DNA from: Bacteroides cellulosilyticus | GTDB lineage: Bacteria > Bacteroidota > Bacteroidia > Bacteroidales > Bacteroidaceae | DNA length: 64,000 nt | Assembly (NCBI RefSeq): GCF_020091405.1 | Contig: NZ_CP081903.1 | Coordinates: forward strand, 1,922,001-1,986,000 | Reading direction: 5' to 3' | Shown here: piece by piece, positions 26,619 to 34,789 of the stretch | How the letters are laid out: each line of letters opens with the position of its first letter | Position numbering within the stretch: the stretch's first letter is position 1 | Notes under the pieces: model-generated | The model's database searches: none | What the model was told of the DNA's origin: nothing | The model's input: the letters and a program-made list of their open reading frames with translations, nothing else | Position numbers and translations under genes: made by a program

Positions 26619-29600
26619 TCATATCTCTTTCTTCTTTTCTTTATATTGCGTTGGAGTCTTCCCTGTATACTGCTTGAACGCTGTACTGAAATAGCTGGGA
26701 GTGGTGAATCCGGTTTCCTCCGCAATCTCAGCAAATGTCATATCTGTATTGGCTATTAACTTGATTGCTTTTTCTATCCGGAATTTATTGATATACTCAT
26801 TTGCCCCCATGCCGGTAAGCGCTTTCAGCTTATTGTAAAGCGATGAACGACCTACTCCCATCTCCTTGCACATCAATTTGATGCCCAGTTCCGTATTGCT
26901 TAAGTTTTCCTGGACAATCTTATTCATTTTTAGTAAGAAAGTCTCGTCAGCCTGGCTGAACGTACTCTCTTCCGGGGCGGGAATTACTCCCATATCCATG
27001 TATCTCTGCTTGATACATTCCCGGTTCTTCAGTCGGTTACGAATCATTCCCATGAGCATTTCCACTTCGAAAGGCTTTGTTAGGTAAGCATCTGCTCCAT
27101 TCTTGTAGCCGCTCAGTTGGCTTTGTTTGTCGTCTTTCGCCGTCAGCAGAATAATGGGAATATGGCTGATGGTAATGTCCTCTTTGATGTTTCTGCATAG
27201 TTCATATCCATTCATACGGGGCATCATCACATCGCTGACAATAATGTCCGGAATATGATTCTTGGCAAGTTGGATAGCCTCTACGCCATCTTTGGCAGTA
27301 ATCACCCGCTTGAAACATTCTCCTAATACTTTCTTCAGGAAATCTGTCATATCTGGGTTATCGTCCACTGCCAGGACTGTGTAAGGGGTGGTATCGAATG
27401 TTTCCTTCTCAGCAGAGGCGGGTTCACTGTTGTCGTCCAGCATCAGTTCATTCAGATATGCTTTCGGCTGGCAGATAACCTCTTCCGGTTCTTGTTTCAG
27501 CGGCAATTCGAAGAAGAAAGTAGCTCCTGCTTCCTGGTTGTCCCGTGCACCAATGGTGCCACCGTGAAGCTCTACCAGAATTTTGGAATAGGACAGGCCG
27601 ATTCCCGTTCCACTCTGTTCTCCGGTTCCTTGGTAGAAGCGGGTAAAGAGTTTGTCCGTGTCCACTTGCTGCAATCCGCATCCCTGGTCGATGATGGAGA
27701 TGCGCACTGTTCCTGCTTCGGGGCATAATTCTGAATCAATGGTTATTTCCGTGTCTTGCGGACTATGTTTCAGCGCATTGATAAGCAGGTTGCTCAGGAT
27801 GATTTCGCACTTGTCCTTGTCGAAGCTGACTATGCCTATCTGTGGGTCGAGTTGGTAGCGGATATGGATATTCTTCGCATCCCCCTCGCTGATGAAATCT
27901 TGCGATATATGCTCAATCCATTGGTTGAGCGGATGAGGCTGTATGAACAGTTTGCTTTCCCCTACTTCCATTTTTCGAACATCGAGCACCATGTTAATCA
28001 GGTTCTTCATGCGTTGTGACTGGCGGTAGATACCTTTTAGCGGCAGGTATTGAGTGTCTCCGGGCGAGAGGGATTTCAATATCCGGCAGAGTGGCGCGTG
28101 GATTAATGTCAGTGGAGTGCGCAGTTCGTGGCTGATGTTGATAAGAAAGCGTACTTTCTCCTCGTACGTCTGTTTTTCATGTTCTTTCATGGCCCACTTC
28201 AGCTTTTCTGCGTTGCGTTTCAACGTCCTGCGCACAGCCTCGATAATGATGGCTGTAACCAGAAGGGCGCAACCAAGTGTGAACCACCATGTCCGGTACC
28301 AGGGAGGAAGTACTATCAATTCCAATATCTCCTGATTGGGAATCCAGCTGCCGTCTTTAGTGGTGCATGAAGCCATGATTTTGTAATTGCCCGGTGGTAG
28401 CGACCGGATAGCCAGTTCCGGACTGTACTGTTCGATGTATTGGTCATTCAGCCCTTCAATCTGATACCGGTATGCTTTTTGCCGAAATATATCTTCTTCT
28501 CTGGACATGATGCGAATGTTGATATTGCTGTTCCACGAAACGGAAACTTTCACCGGGCTTTTGTATATCTTTTCATTGGCCGACTCGCCGTTGATAATAA
28601 CATCCAGTAGTTGGAGTTCCGGTGACTCGGATGTATTGAGAAAGAGCTGTCCGTCGATGCGTAGCAATCCCCTCACCCCGCCTATATAGGCATCTCCCTG
28701 TTTGTTTACCAGCCGTGAATTGGGCAGGTACTCGTTCTGTATGGCACCGTTCGACTCGCCGAAAAGTACAAACTTCTGTTCTTTGATGAGCCAGGCAAAA
28801 AGCATATTATCAGCGCCTACCCAAACTTTTCCTTTCCGGTCGCACAGCACCATGTTGACTTCAGTGAACAGATTGGTAGGAATATGTACTTGCGCTTTCG
28901 TAACCGGGTCATAGTGAATCAGTCCGAAATTACTTCCTATCCAAAAGCGTCCGTATTTATCCTGAGAGGCGGAACTGATGACTGTGTCCCTGTAGCACTC
29001 GAAGACCGTTTTCAGTTGTGAAGTGCGGTTGTCCAGTCCATAGATGTGTTTGAAGTCATTTATATAAGTCAGATTCCCGTCGTGCCTGAAGGGGACAAGC
29101 GTGCCTACGATATCCTTTCCTTCTTCTTCGGTGATGATGCTGAATGTTTTGTCTTTCAGATGATATTGGTAGATATGATCACCCAGAAGCAATACGGTGC
29201 TGGGAGTGTTCCGATACAAATTGACGGATTTCCCCCGGTTGCAGAGCCGTGTAGTGGTTTCTTTGTCGATGATGGTGAAGGGCTGTTTCTCCCCTGTTGC
29301 GGGGTTAAATTCAAATACTCCCTGTGAGAAAAGAGATATGAGCAATTTCCCGGGAGTAAAGTTGGTGATATAGGCTACTTTATCTCCCCAAGTGGAAGGA
29401 TAGTATGTAAATTTCTCCGAATTCGGATTGAAGAGGTTGATACCTCCTCCGTCCGTACCTATCCATATACTGTCGGGCGATTGTTGGTAAAGGCTCCGTA
29501 CGGTGCTGTTGCTTAGTCCGCGGTCGTTGCCGGGAACCACATCCGTGTAGGTTTTCATGGACACTTCCCGGATGCTGATTAAACCGTTGCAAGTGCTTCC

Positions 29601-30554
29601 TGCCCACATGTTATTGCTATAGTCATTGTGCAGGTAGAGAATGGAGTTGGCGGGAAGCGAATAGTTTTCCCGTCCCGGGATGTGCTCCAGTTGTGAGATT
29701 TTCCCGGTTTCCGGGTCAAGGATGTTGATGCCTCCTCCATCTGTGCCTATCCATAGTTGTCCTTCCCTTTCGGCAAGGCTTACTACGATGTTATTACTGA
29801 GGGAAGAATTGGTTGTGGTATACGTGGATAATGGTTTGCCGTCTGGCGAGAAACAATGCAGTCCGCCGTTGTAGGGCGCCACCCATATTCTTTTCTGCGT
29901 ATCGGCAATCATACTCATGATTTCCAGTCCGCAGTCGAAAGGGGGACGCCTGTACTTTCCGGTTTGCAGGTCTACCAGCAACAATCCCATCCAGCGGCTG
30001 CAACAGAGCAGTGTTTGGGAGTCCCAGGGACAAAGTGCCGTGATTTTAAAAGATTTGGCATTGAAATATTGCAAGAGTTTGAAAGAGTCATCTTCATATC
30101 TATACATATAGATTCTGTCTTTACCTCCGAACAGGATGCCCTCCGGGACGGAACAGAAAGAATAGGCAGTGATGTAATTCCCGTCTTCGTCCGTAGGAAA
30201 TGTGAAATTATTCCTTTCCCGTTGATAGCGGGCAATTCCTTTTTCGGTCAGTACCCAGATGTTATGCTGTTTGTCTTCGGCAATTTGATGAATCAGGTTG
30301 TGAGGCAGAGAGTTCGGGTCGTTTGCCTTGTGTGTGTATCTCTTAAGTTCGTGTCCGTCAAACTTTCCCAACCCTGCTCTGGTGCCTACCCATACAAATC
30401 CCTGCCCGTCTCTCAGGATACAGCGAACGTTGGATGGTAGTCCTTCTTTCACGGAAATTTGCTTGAAGTAGTAATGCTTTGCCTGAAGAGGATAGACAAG
30501 TATCAATTGCATGATAAATGTGAGACCCAGTGTCGTGAGAAATCCTTTTTTCAT
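26619..30554 (-). CDS. Hybrid two-component system sensor/regulator (HTCS)
   Basis: 1311 residues with every HTCS element in order. A signal segment is followed by periplasmic two-bladed-propeller repeats (VWVGTRAGLGKFDGHEL, LWIGTDGGGINILDP, IWIGTDGGGINLFNP; about 30-660) and a Y_Y_Y domain (about 665-750). The membrane helix is at about 757-775 (WFTLGCALLVTAIIIEAV). HisKA has H809 in INISHELRTPLTLIHAP; the HATPase has GTGIGLSYSKILVELHGG; the receiver has D1108 in PDIIVSDVMMPRMNGYELC. An AraC-type HTH ends the protein (MGVGRSSLYNKLKALTGM, AEIAEETGFTTPSYFSTAFKQYTGKTPTQYKEKK). It lies 61 bp downstream of GH95 and is probably part of the regulon marked by the direct-repeat promoters (inference). 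Confidence 0.97.
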   Translation of the reverse strand: MKKGFLTTLGLTFIMQLILVYPLQAKHYYFKQISVKEGLPSNVRCILRDGQGFVWVGTRAGLGKFDGHELKRYTHKANDPNSLPHNLIHQIAEDKQHNIWVLTEKGIARYQRERNNFTFPTDEDGNYITAYSFCSVPEGILFGGKDRIYMYRYEDDSFKLLQYFNAKSFKITALCPWDSQTLLCCSRWMGLLLVDLQTGKYRRPPFDCGLEIMSMIADTQKRIWVAPYNGGLHCFSPDGKPLSTYTTTNSSLSNNIVVSLAEREGQLWIGTDGGGINILDPETGKISQLEHIPGRENYSLPANSILYLHNDYSNNMWAGSTCNGLISIREVSMKTYTDVVPGNDRGLSNSTVRSLYQQSPDSIWIGTDGGGINLFNPNSEKFTYYPSTWGDKVAYITNFTPGKLLISLFSQGVFEFNPATGEKQPFTIIDKETTTRLCNRGKSVNLYRNTPSTVLLLGDHIYQYHLKDKTFSIITEEEGKDIVGTLVPFRHDGNLTYINDFKHIYGLDNRTSQLKTVFECYRDTVISSASQDKYGRFWIGSNFGLIHYDPVTKAQVHIPTNLFTEVNMVLCDRKGKVWVGADNMLFAWLIKEQKFVLFGESNGAIQNEYLPNSRLVNKQGDAYIGGVRGLLRIDGQLFLNTSESPELQLLDVIINGESANEKIYKSPVKVSVSWNSNINIRIMSREEDIFRQKAYRYQIEGLNDQYIEQYSPELAIRSLPPGNYKIMASCTTKDGSWIPNQEILELIVLPPWYRTWWFTLGCALLVTAIIIEAVRRTLKRNAEKLKWAMKEHEKQTYEEKVRFLINISHELRTPLTLIHAPLCRILKSLSPGDTQYLPLKGIYRQSQRMKNLINMVLDVRKMEVGESKLFIQPHPLNQWIEHISQDFISEGDAKNIHIRYQLDPQIGIVSFDKDKCEIILSNLLINALKHSPQDTEITIDSELCPEAGTVRISIIDQGCGLQQVDTDKLFTRFYQGTGEQSGTGIGLSYSKILVELHGGTIGARDNQEAGATFFFELPLKQEPEEVICQPKAYLNELMLDDNSEPASAEKETFDTTPYTVLAVDDNPDMTDFLKKVLGECFKRVITAKDGVEAIQLAKNHIPDIIVSDVMMPRMNGYELCRNIKEDITISHIPIILLTAKDDKQSQLSGYKNGADAYLTKPFEVEMLMGMIRNRLKNRECIKQRYMDMGVIPAPEESTFSQADETFLLKMNKIVQENLSNTELGIKLMCKEMGVGRSSLYNKLKALTGMGANEYINKFRIEKAIKLIANTDMTFAEIAEETGFTTPSYFSTAFKQYTGKTPTQYKEKKKEI

Positions 30555-30576
30555 CTTAGTTGCAGATTAACTCTAA

Positions 30577-30584
30577 CAAAGGTA
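30577..30584 (-). promoter_or_regulatory. -7 box of the HTCS gene
   Basis: The minus strand reads TACCTTTG, 22 bp before the HTCS start and within the 61-bp gap after GH95, so the regulator can be transcribed independently of GH95. Confidence 0.6.
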
Positions 30585-30615
30585 AGCTTTTTTTTTCTTT
30601 AGACTATCTTCTGGC

Positions 30616-33063
30616 TTAGAGTTTTTTCAGACGGTCTTTCTTTAGGACCACCTCATATATCTTGCCTTTTGTGGTTTTGAACATGAGTTCATCGTCTCCG
30701 TACTTCACTTTACAGGGAGCTCCTGATTTTGAAAGGAATGTAGCTTTCTCCAACTTGCCCTCTTTCCATGAGATGGAGACCTCAAAATTACCTTTGGCGC
30801 AGATTCCGGTTATCGAACCGTTTCTCCAGGCGTCCGGAAGGGCGGGAAGCAGTTGGATGAATCCCATGTGACTTTGCAACAGCATCTCGGTTACTCCGGC
30901 CGTGCCTCCGAAGTTTCCATCAATCTGGAAAGGAGCGTGCGTGTCCCACAGATTGTCCAGGGTTCCGTTCTTCAGCAGATTACCGTATAATTTATAAGCA
31001 TGGTTTCCATCTTGAAGCCGTGCCCATTGATTGAGTTTCCATCCCATACTCCATCCGGTGGCGCCATCTCCGCGGTGTTCAAGCACTACCCTGGCGGCTT
31101 GGGCCAGTTCGGGGGTGGTTACGGGAGAAATGGTGTGTCCCGGATGTAGTCCGAATAGATGGTTGACGTGGCGGTGTTCATCTTTCGGGTCGTCTATATC
31201 CGAAGACCATTCCAATAGTTGGCCGTAACGTCCTATACGATAGGGAACTAACTTTTCCAGTACATTCTCCCATTCTTTACGTTCGTTGGCGTCTACTCCA
31301 AGCACGCGGCTTGCTTGGATGGCATCCAGCAGTATTTCGCGTACTACGGCATGTGCAAAGGTGACTCCTTCGTCTACCGGCCCGTGCTCGGGTGAGGTGG
31401 AAGGGGCGGCAGTGTAAGTTCCGTCCGGCTTATGCCACAGATGGTCTACCGTGAATTGGGCGCTGCTTTTGATAAGCTCGTATCCTGTTTCTTGCAGGAA
31501 CTTCTTGTCACGGGTGTAGTCGTAATACTCCCAGATATGTGTGGCTAACCAAGGTCCTGCAGTAGGGTTCAGGTTCCACGACATGGCTTCATTGGACAGA
31601 GGCGCTGTAAATCCAAAGATGTTGGCGGATATGGAGGCAGTCCATCCGCGGGCGTTGAAATAGGCTTGGGCTGTCTTCTCACCCGGTTTCACCAAGCTAC
31701 GAATGAAGTCTATCAAAGGCCAGGTGCATTCTGAAAGATTAGTGGAACAAGCGGGCCAATAGTTCATCTGTATGTTGATGTTATTGTGATAATCCACTCT
31801 CCAGGGACCGTCCAGATTGTTGTGCCATATTCCTTGCAGATTTGCGGGCATATTGCCGGGGCGGGAGCTGGCAATGAGCAGATAGCGGCCGAACTGATAG
31901 TACAATTGTTCCAGTTGATAGTCCGGCATGCCTTTCTTATAATTAGCCAGACGTTGGTAAGTCGGCAGATTCGGGCTATTTTCCTCCGGATTGAGTTGCA
32001 GGCGAACCCGGTTGAAAAGGGAGGTGTAGTCGTTTTCATGGTTCCGGTACAATTCATCATATCCTTTCTGTAGGGCTTGGTTCATCATGGCTTGTGTGGT
32101 TTGTTCGGGGTCGTTGCCTACATAAGCTTTTGAATCTTTGAAGTCCGGGTTGAAGTTCATTTTATAGTCCGTATCTGCTGTGAGCAGGAATACCACTTCA
32201 TCGGCATCCTTCACGATGAGGCGGTCATCTTCGGCTTTCAGTGTTCCCCCCTTGTGAATGGCTTTGATGCGGAAGGCAAATTTCATGCCGTTATTGTTGA
32301 GGATTCCGGTGTAGACCAGTCCATTATTCCCGTCTGCCTTGAGATGACTTTTTGCTTCGCTGTTGGGGCAATAGCTGAGTATGAGGTTCTGTTTCCCGGC
32401 CTTGCTGGCTGTGAACTTCATCACCATGACACTGTCCGGATATGATATGAAGTATTTGCGCTGATACTGCGTCCCGTCCTTGTCAAACTGCACCACTGCC
32501 ATAGCGGAATCCAGTGACAGGATGCGGCGGTAATTGTCCATTCTGATTTCACTAAGTCCGGTTTCTATGTAAAGTTCTCCCATAGTAGTAAACGAGCCGA
32601 ATCGGAACGGTGTTTCGTCCTTTTCTTCATAGGCGGCTAATCCGTTGAAGTTCTTTTGAGTGAGTAAGGCTGCCTTCTCTTGGTTACCGTCCAGAAAAGC
32701 CTGTCGGATTTCTTTCAGGACTTCTGCCGATTGTTTGTTGACGTTCCAATAGTAATCGGCTCCTTTGGCCGTATTAGGTCCTCCTTTCCAGAGGGTTTTT
32801 TCGTTGAGGGTGATTCGCTCGGCGGATATGGAACCTAAGATGTTGGCTCCCAGACTACCGTTTCCGATGGGTAGTGAGCGGCTTTCCCATGCCCGGTCGG
32901 GGTTGGCTCTTAATCCGGAAGCACGCAGCCAGATGGCTTGTCCGTCCAGGTTGTTGGGGGTGTCGAACCAAATGGAGAGTCCTTGAGTGTAATCGGTCGT
33001 TCCTATTGCCGAGGCGGATAAGGAGAAGAACATGTAGATAAAGAAGGATTGGAGCTTTTTCAT
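30616..33063 (-). CDS. GH95 alpha-L-fucosidase (or alpha-L-galactosidase)
   Basis: 815 residues with a signal peptide ending SASAIG. An N-terminal beta-domain (WESRSLPIGNGSLGANILGSISAERITLNEKTLWKGGPN) is the GH95 hallmark. The (alpha/alpha)6 barrel carries NNINIQMNYWPACSTNLSE, with the Asn residues that assist catalysis, TSPEHGP with E559 as predicted general acid, and APFQIDGNFGGTAGVTEML with D715. GH95 enzymes remove alpha-1,2-linked L-fucose from host glycans or fucosylated plant glycans by inversion; a minority act on L-galactose. A weak version of the direct-repeat element of the nearby mucin-type PUL lies about 150 bp upstream, suggesting joint control. Confidence 0.93.
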   Translation of the reverse strand: MKKLQSFFIYMFFSLSASAIGTTDYTQGLSIWFDTPNNLDGQAIWLRASGLRANPDRAWESRSLPIGNGSLGANILGSISAERITLNEKTLWKGGPNTAKGADYYWNVNKQSAEVLKEIRQAFLDGNQEKAALLTQKNFNGLAAYEEKDETPFRFGSFTTMGELYIETGLSEIRMDNYRRILSLDSAMAVVQFDKDGTQYQRKYFISYPDSVMVMKFTASKAGKQNLILSYCPNSEAKSHLKADGNNGLVYTGILNNNGMKFAFRIKAIHKGGTLKAEDDRLIVKDADEVVFLLTADTDYKMNFNPDFKDSKAYVGNDPEQTTQAMMNQALQKGYDELYRNHENDYTSLFNRVRLQLNPEENSPNLPTYQRLANYKKGMPDYQLEQLYYQFGRYLLIASSRPGNMPANLQGIWHNNLDGPWRVDYHNNINIQMNYWPACSTNLSECTWPLIDFIRSLVKPGEKTAQAYFNARGWTASISANIFGFTAPLSNEAMSWNLNPTAGPWLATHIWEYYDYTRDKKFLQETGYELIKSSAQFTVDHLWHKPDGTYTAAPSTSPEHGPVDEGVTFAHAVVREILLDAIQASRVLGVDANERKEWENVLEKLVPYRIGRYGQLLEWSSDIDDPKDEHRHVNHLFGLHPGHTISPVTTPELAQAARVVLEHRGDGATGWSMGWKLNQWARLQDGNHAYKLYGNLLKNGTLDNLWDTHAPFQIDGNFGGTAGVTEMLLQSHMGFIQLLPALPDAWRNGSITGICAKGNFEVSISWKEGKLEKATFLSKSGAPCKVKYGDDELMFKTTKGKIYEVVLKKDRLKKL

Positions 33064-33198
33064 ACTATTATTTTTGTTGTTTAAAGGATTTTCTGTCAGC
33101 GAAACAGGTACATAAAAGTAATATGCCGCCAGTCACAATATTGAGTACAAAAATACGGGTTCTCTTTTATCTGCGTCACAAAAACAGCGTGTTATTTC

Positions 33199-33233
33199 TT
33201 TCAATTTTATCCAATATGCTTTCAAAAATCACT
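33199..33233 (-). promoter_or_regulatory. Possible regulator-binding direct repeat upstream of GH95
   Basis: On the minus strand GTGATTTTTGAA (33232-33221) equals 12 bases of the repeat at 40348-40361. At the same 21-bp register, 33212-33199 reads GGATAAAATTGAAA, which keeps the GG start and TTGAA end of the repeat. The second copy is degenerate, so this is tentative. Confidence 0.35.
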
Positions 33234-33338
33234 AAAAGAGTGTGAGATGTCCGGCGTTGAGGGAACGGCTTGTCCTGGCTGGGGGGGTGGAGAGATTTAC
33301 CTTGCGGTATATCCACTGAATAAATCCTTTGTTATTGC

Positions 33339-33368
33339 TTGGAATTCAACATTTTCCCCTTACCTTTG
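33339..33368 (+). promoter_or_regulatory. Promoter of the Rpn-family gene
   Basis: TTG (33339-33341) and TACCTTTG (33361-33368) are separated by 19 bp. Transcription would start around 33375, which excludes the upstream ATGs at 33329 and 33374 and agrees with the ATG at 33407, preceded by AAAGGAG at 33391-33397, one of the few clear Shine-Dalgarno sequences in this window. Confidence 0.75.
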
Positions 33369-33406
33369 TTATCATGAAAACAAAACAAGAGAAAGGAGAC
33401 GAAATT

Positions 33407-34309
33407 ATGGCAAGTAATTATATTCGTTTCGATTGGGCTATGAAGCGTTTATTGCGCAATAAAGCCAATTTCGGGGTACTCGAAGGACTTCTGACTACCC
33501 TGTTGAAAGAGACTATCACGATTCAAAAACTATTGGAAAGCGAAAGTAATCAGGAGGATGAATTTGATAAGTATAATCGCGTGGATATGCTTGCTGAGAA
33601 CTCCAAAGGCGAGCTTATTCTGATTGAAGTCCAAAACAATAACGAATATGCTTATTTCCAGCGGATGTTGTTCGGCACTTCAAAGTTGGTAACCGAATAC
33701 ATTAATCGCGGAGAAGGCTACGATAAGGTGCGCAAAGTGTATAGTATCAATATTGTATACTTCTCTTTAGGCAGCGGAAAGGATATTGTATATCATGGGA
33801 AAACGGAATTTCGGGGGATACATGAAGGTGATGTACTGGAACTGACTCCTTTCCAGAAACAAACTTTTAAAGTGGACCACGTAAGCCAGCTTTATCCTGA
33901 GTATTATATCCTAAAAGTGAATGACTTTAATCAAGTGGCCAAAAGTCCTCTTGAAGAGTGGATCTATTATCTGAATACAGGGAATATCCCTGATACCGCT
34001 ACGGCACCAGGTTTGCATGAAGCTCGCGAACGATTGACTCTGGATAGAATGAAGAAAGATGAACTGGGTGCTTATTATCGGCATCTGGATAACATCGTTA
34101 TTCTTCGTGATAATATATTCACAGAGCGTGCTGAAGGTAGAGCTGAAGGTAGAGCTGAAGGTCGTGAAGAAGGCCGTGAAGAAGGTCGTGAAGAAGGTCG
34201 TGAAGAAGAACGTGTAGCCAATGCCCGTAAAATGAAGCTTAGAGGATTGGATAACATTATGATTTCCGATATTACCGGTCTGCCTATTGAAGATATTGAT
34301 AAACTATAA
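33407..34309 (+). CDS. Rpn family / PD-(D/E)XK nuclease-family (transposase-like) protein
   Basis: 300 residues from ATG at 33407, chosen for its AAAGGAG and the promoter position. It begins NYIRFDWAMKRLLRNKANFGVLEGLLTTLL and carries RVDMLAENSKGELILIEVQNNNEYAYFQRMLFGTSKL, the PD-(D/E)XK-type core of Rpn/YhgA-like proteins (D...ExQ), predicted DNA endonucleases that promote recombination. Residues ~242-269 are AEGR x3, EEGR x3, EEER, a charged coiled-coil tail common in this family. No terminal inverted repeats were seen around it, so it is not obviously inside an insertion sequence. It has its own promoter and terminator and is unrelated to the PUL genes on either side. Confidence 0.88.
   Translation: MASNYIRFDWAMKRLLRNKANFGVLEGLLTTLLKETITIQKLLESESNQEDEFDKYNRVDMLAENSKGELILIEVQNNNEYAYFQRMLFGTSKLVTEYINRGEGYDKVRKVYSINIVYFSLGSGKDIVYHGKTEFRGIHEGDVLELTPFQKQTFKVDHVSQLYPEYYILKVNDFNQVAKSPLEEWIYYLNTGNIPDTATAPGLHEARERLTLDRMKKDELGAYYRHLDNIVILRDNIFTERAEGRAEGRAEGREEGREEGREEGREEERVANARKMKLRGLDNIMISDITGLPIEDIDKL
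34130..34213 (+). repeat. In-frame 12-bp tandem repeat in the nuclease gene
   Basis: Seven 12-bp units encode AEGR (3), EEGR (3) and EEER (1). Because units are a multiple of three, copy-number change by slippage would lengthen or shorten the tail without breaking the frame. Confidence 0.9.
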
Positions 34310-34337
34310 AGAGTAATAGAATATATTTCTATAGGGG

Positions 34338-34380
34338 AAATCCTGCAAACTGATAATAATCATAGTTTGCAGGATTTCTT
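34338..34380 (+). terminator. Terminator after the Rpn-family gene
   Basis: AAATCCTGCAAACT (34338-34351) pairs perfectly with AGTTTGCAGGATTT (34364-34377) around a 12-nt loop, then CTT. The stem resembles the hairpin at 54511-54550. Confidence 0.85.
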
Positions 34381-34680
34381 ATATATGGGTAAGGCAACTG
34401 CTAAGCCTTTTTTATTTCATTGCTTGCCTATCAGGATCTATTTTGTTAGGCATTATTTTTTCATTCAACCATAGTTATTCTTGCGTTATACTATAGTTAT
34501 CCGCAAGGAATACTATAGTTACCCTTGCGTTATACTATAGTAGAACGAATAAAGAATAGGCAATGAAGAAAGTCTTATTGGGCAATGAAGGAAGTTAGAA
34601 TAGCATCCTTACGGAGAATCTGTTGTGGCGTCTTGTGTTCATACGTTTGGTTTAAAACGGTGAAATACCCTATTCTTAGT
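34381..34680. other. Intergenic region with 22-bp array B
   Basis: About 300 bp with no plausible gene. It contains array B (34471-34540), then A/T-rich sequence leading to the conserved upstream element at 34681. Confidence 0.6.
34471..34540. repeat. Array B: 22-bp tandem units with inverted core
   Basis: Units at 34471, 34493 and 34515, then a partial unit from 34537. Each unit starts ATAGTTA and ends ATACT, so every junction forms the palindrome ACTATAGT. The core of units 1 and 3 contains CTTGCG while unit 2 contains CGCAAG, its reverse complement. Same 22-bp period as arrays A and C but a different sequence. Confidence 0.85.
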
Positions 34681-34762
34681 GATGAAACGGTCGTTTTTGG
34701 CGATTTCGAATATTAATGTGGTGATTCTTGAATGCCGGTCTGATAATGGCTTCATAACTTTG
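34681..34762 (+). promoter_or_regulatory. Conserved upstream element 1: direct repeats + -7 box
   Basis: It starts GATGAAACGG and carries GGCGATTTCGAAT (34699) and GGTGATTCTTGAAT (34720), 21 bp apart, then TAACTTTG (34755-34762) as -7 box. It aligns nearly base for base with 40330-40413. No -33 TTTG at standard spacing, so activator dependence is likely. The gene starts 27 bp after the -7 box. Confidence 0.75.
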
Positions 34763-34789
34763 TCGCGTTAACATTGAATTGAATACGCT

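Larger units (their letters stand above)
33064..33406. other. Divergent intergenic region between GH95 and the nuclease-family gene
   Basis: About 340 bp. On the minus strand it has TATTTTTG (33155-33148), a candidate -7 for GH95, and GTGATTTTTGAA (33232-33221), which matches the direct-repeat word found at 40348. On the plus strand it holds the nuclease-gene promoter at 33339-33368. A run of eight G occurs near 33281. No small gene is evident. Confidence 0.5.

Noticed and set aside
33329..33406. Longer start for the Rpn-type gene (ATG 33329 or 33374)
   Set aside because: The promoter at 33339-33368 lies inside this extension and AAAGGAG precedes the ATG at 33407.
33407..34309. Insertion sequence carrying a transposase
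   Set aside because: Although the family is called transposase-like, no terminal inverted repeats or target duplications are visible and the gene has its own promoter and terminator.
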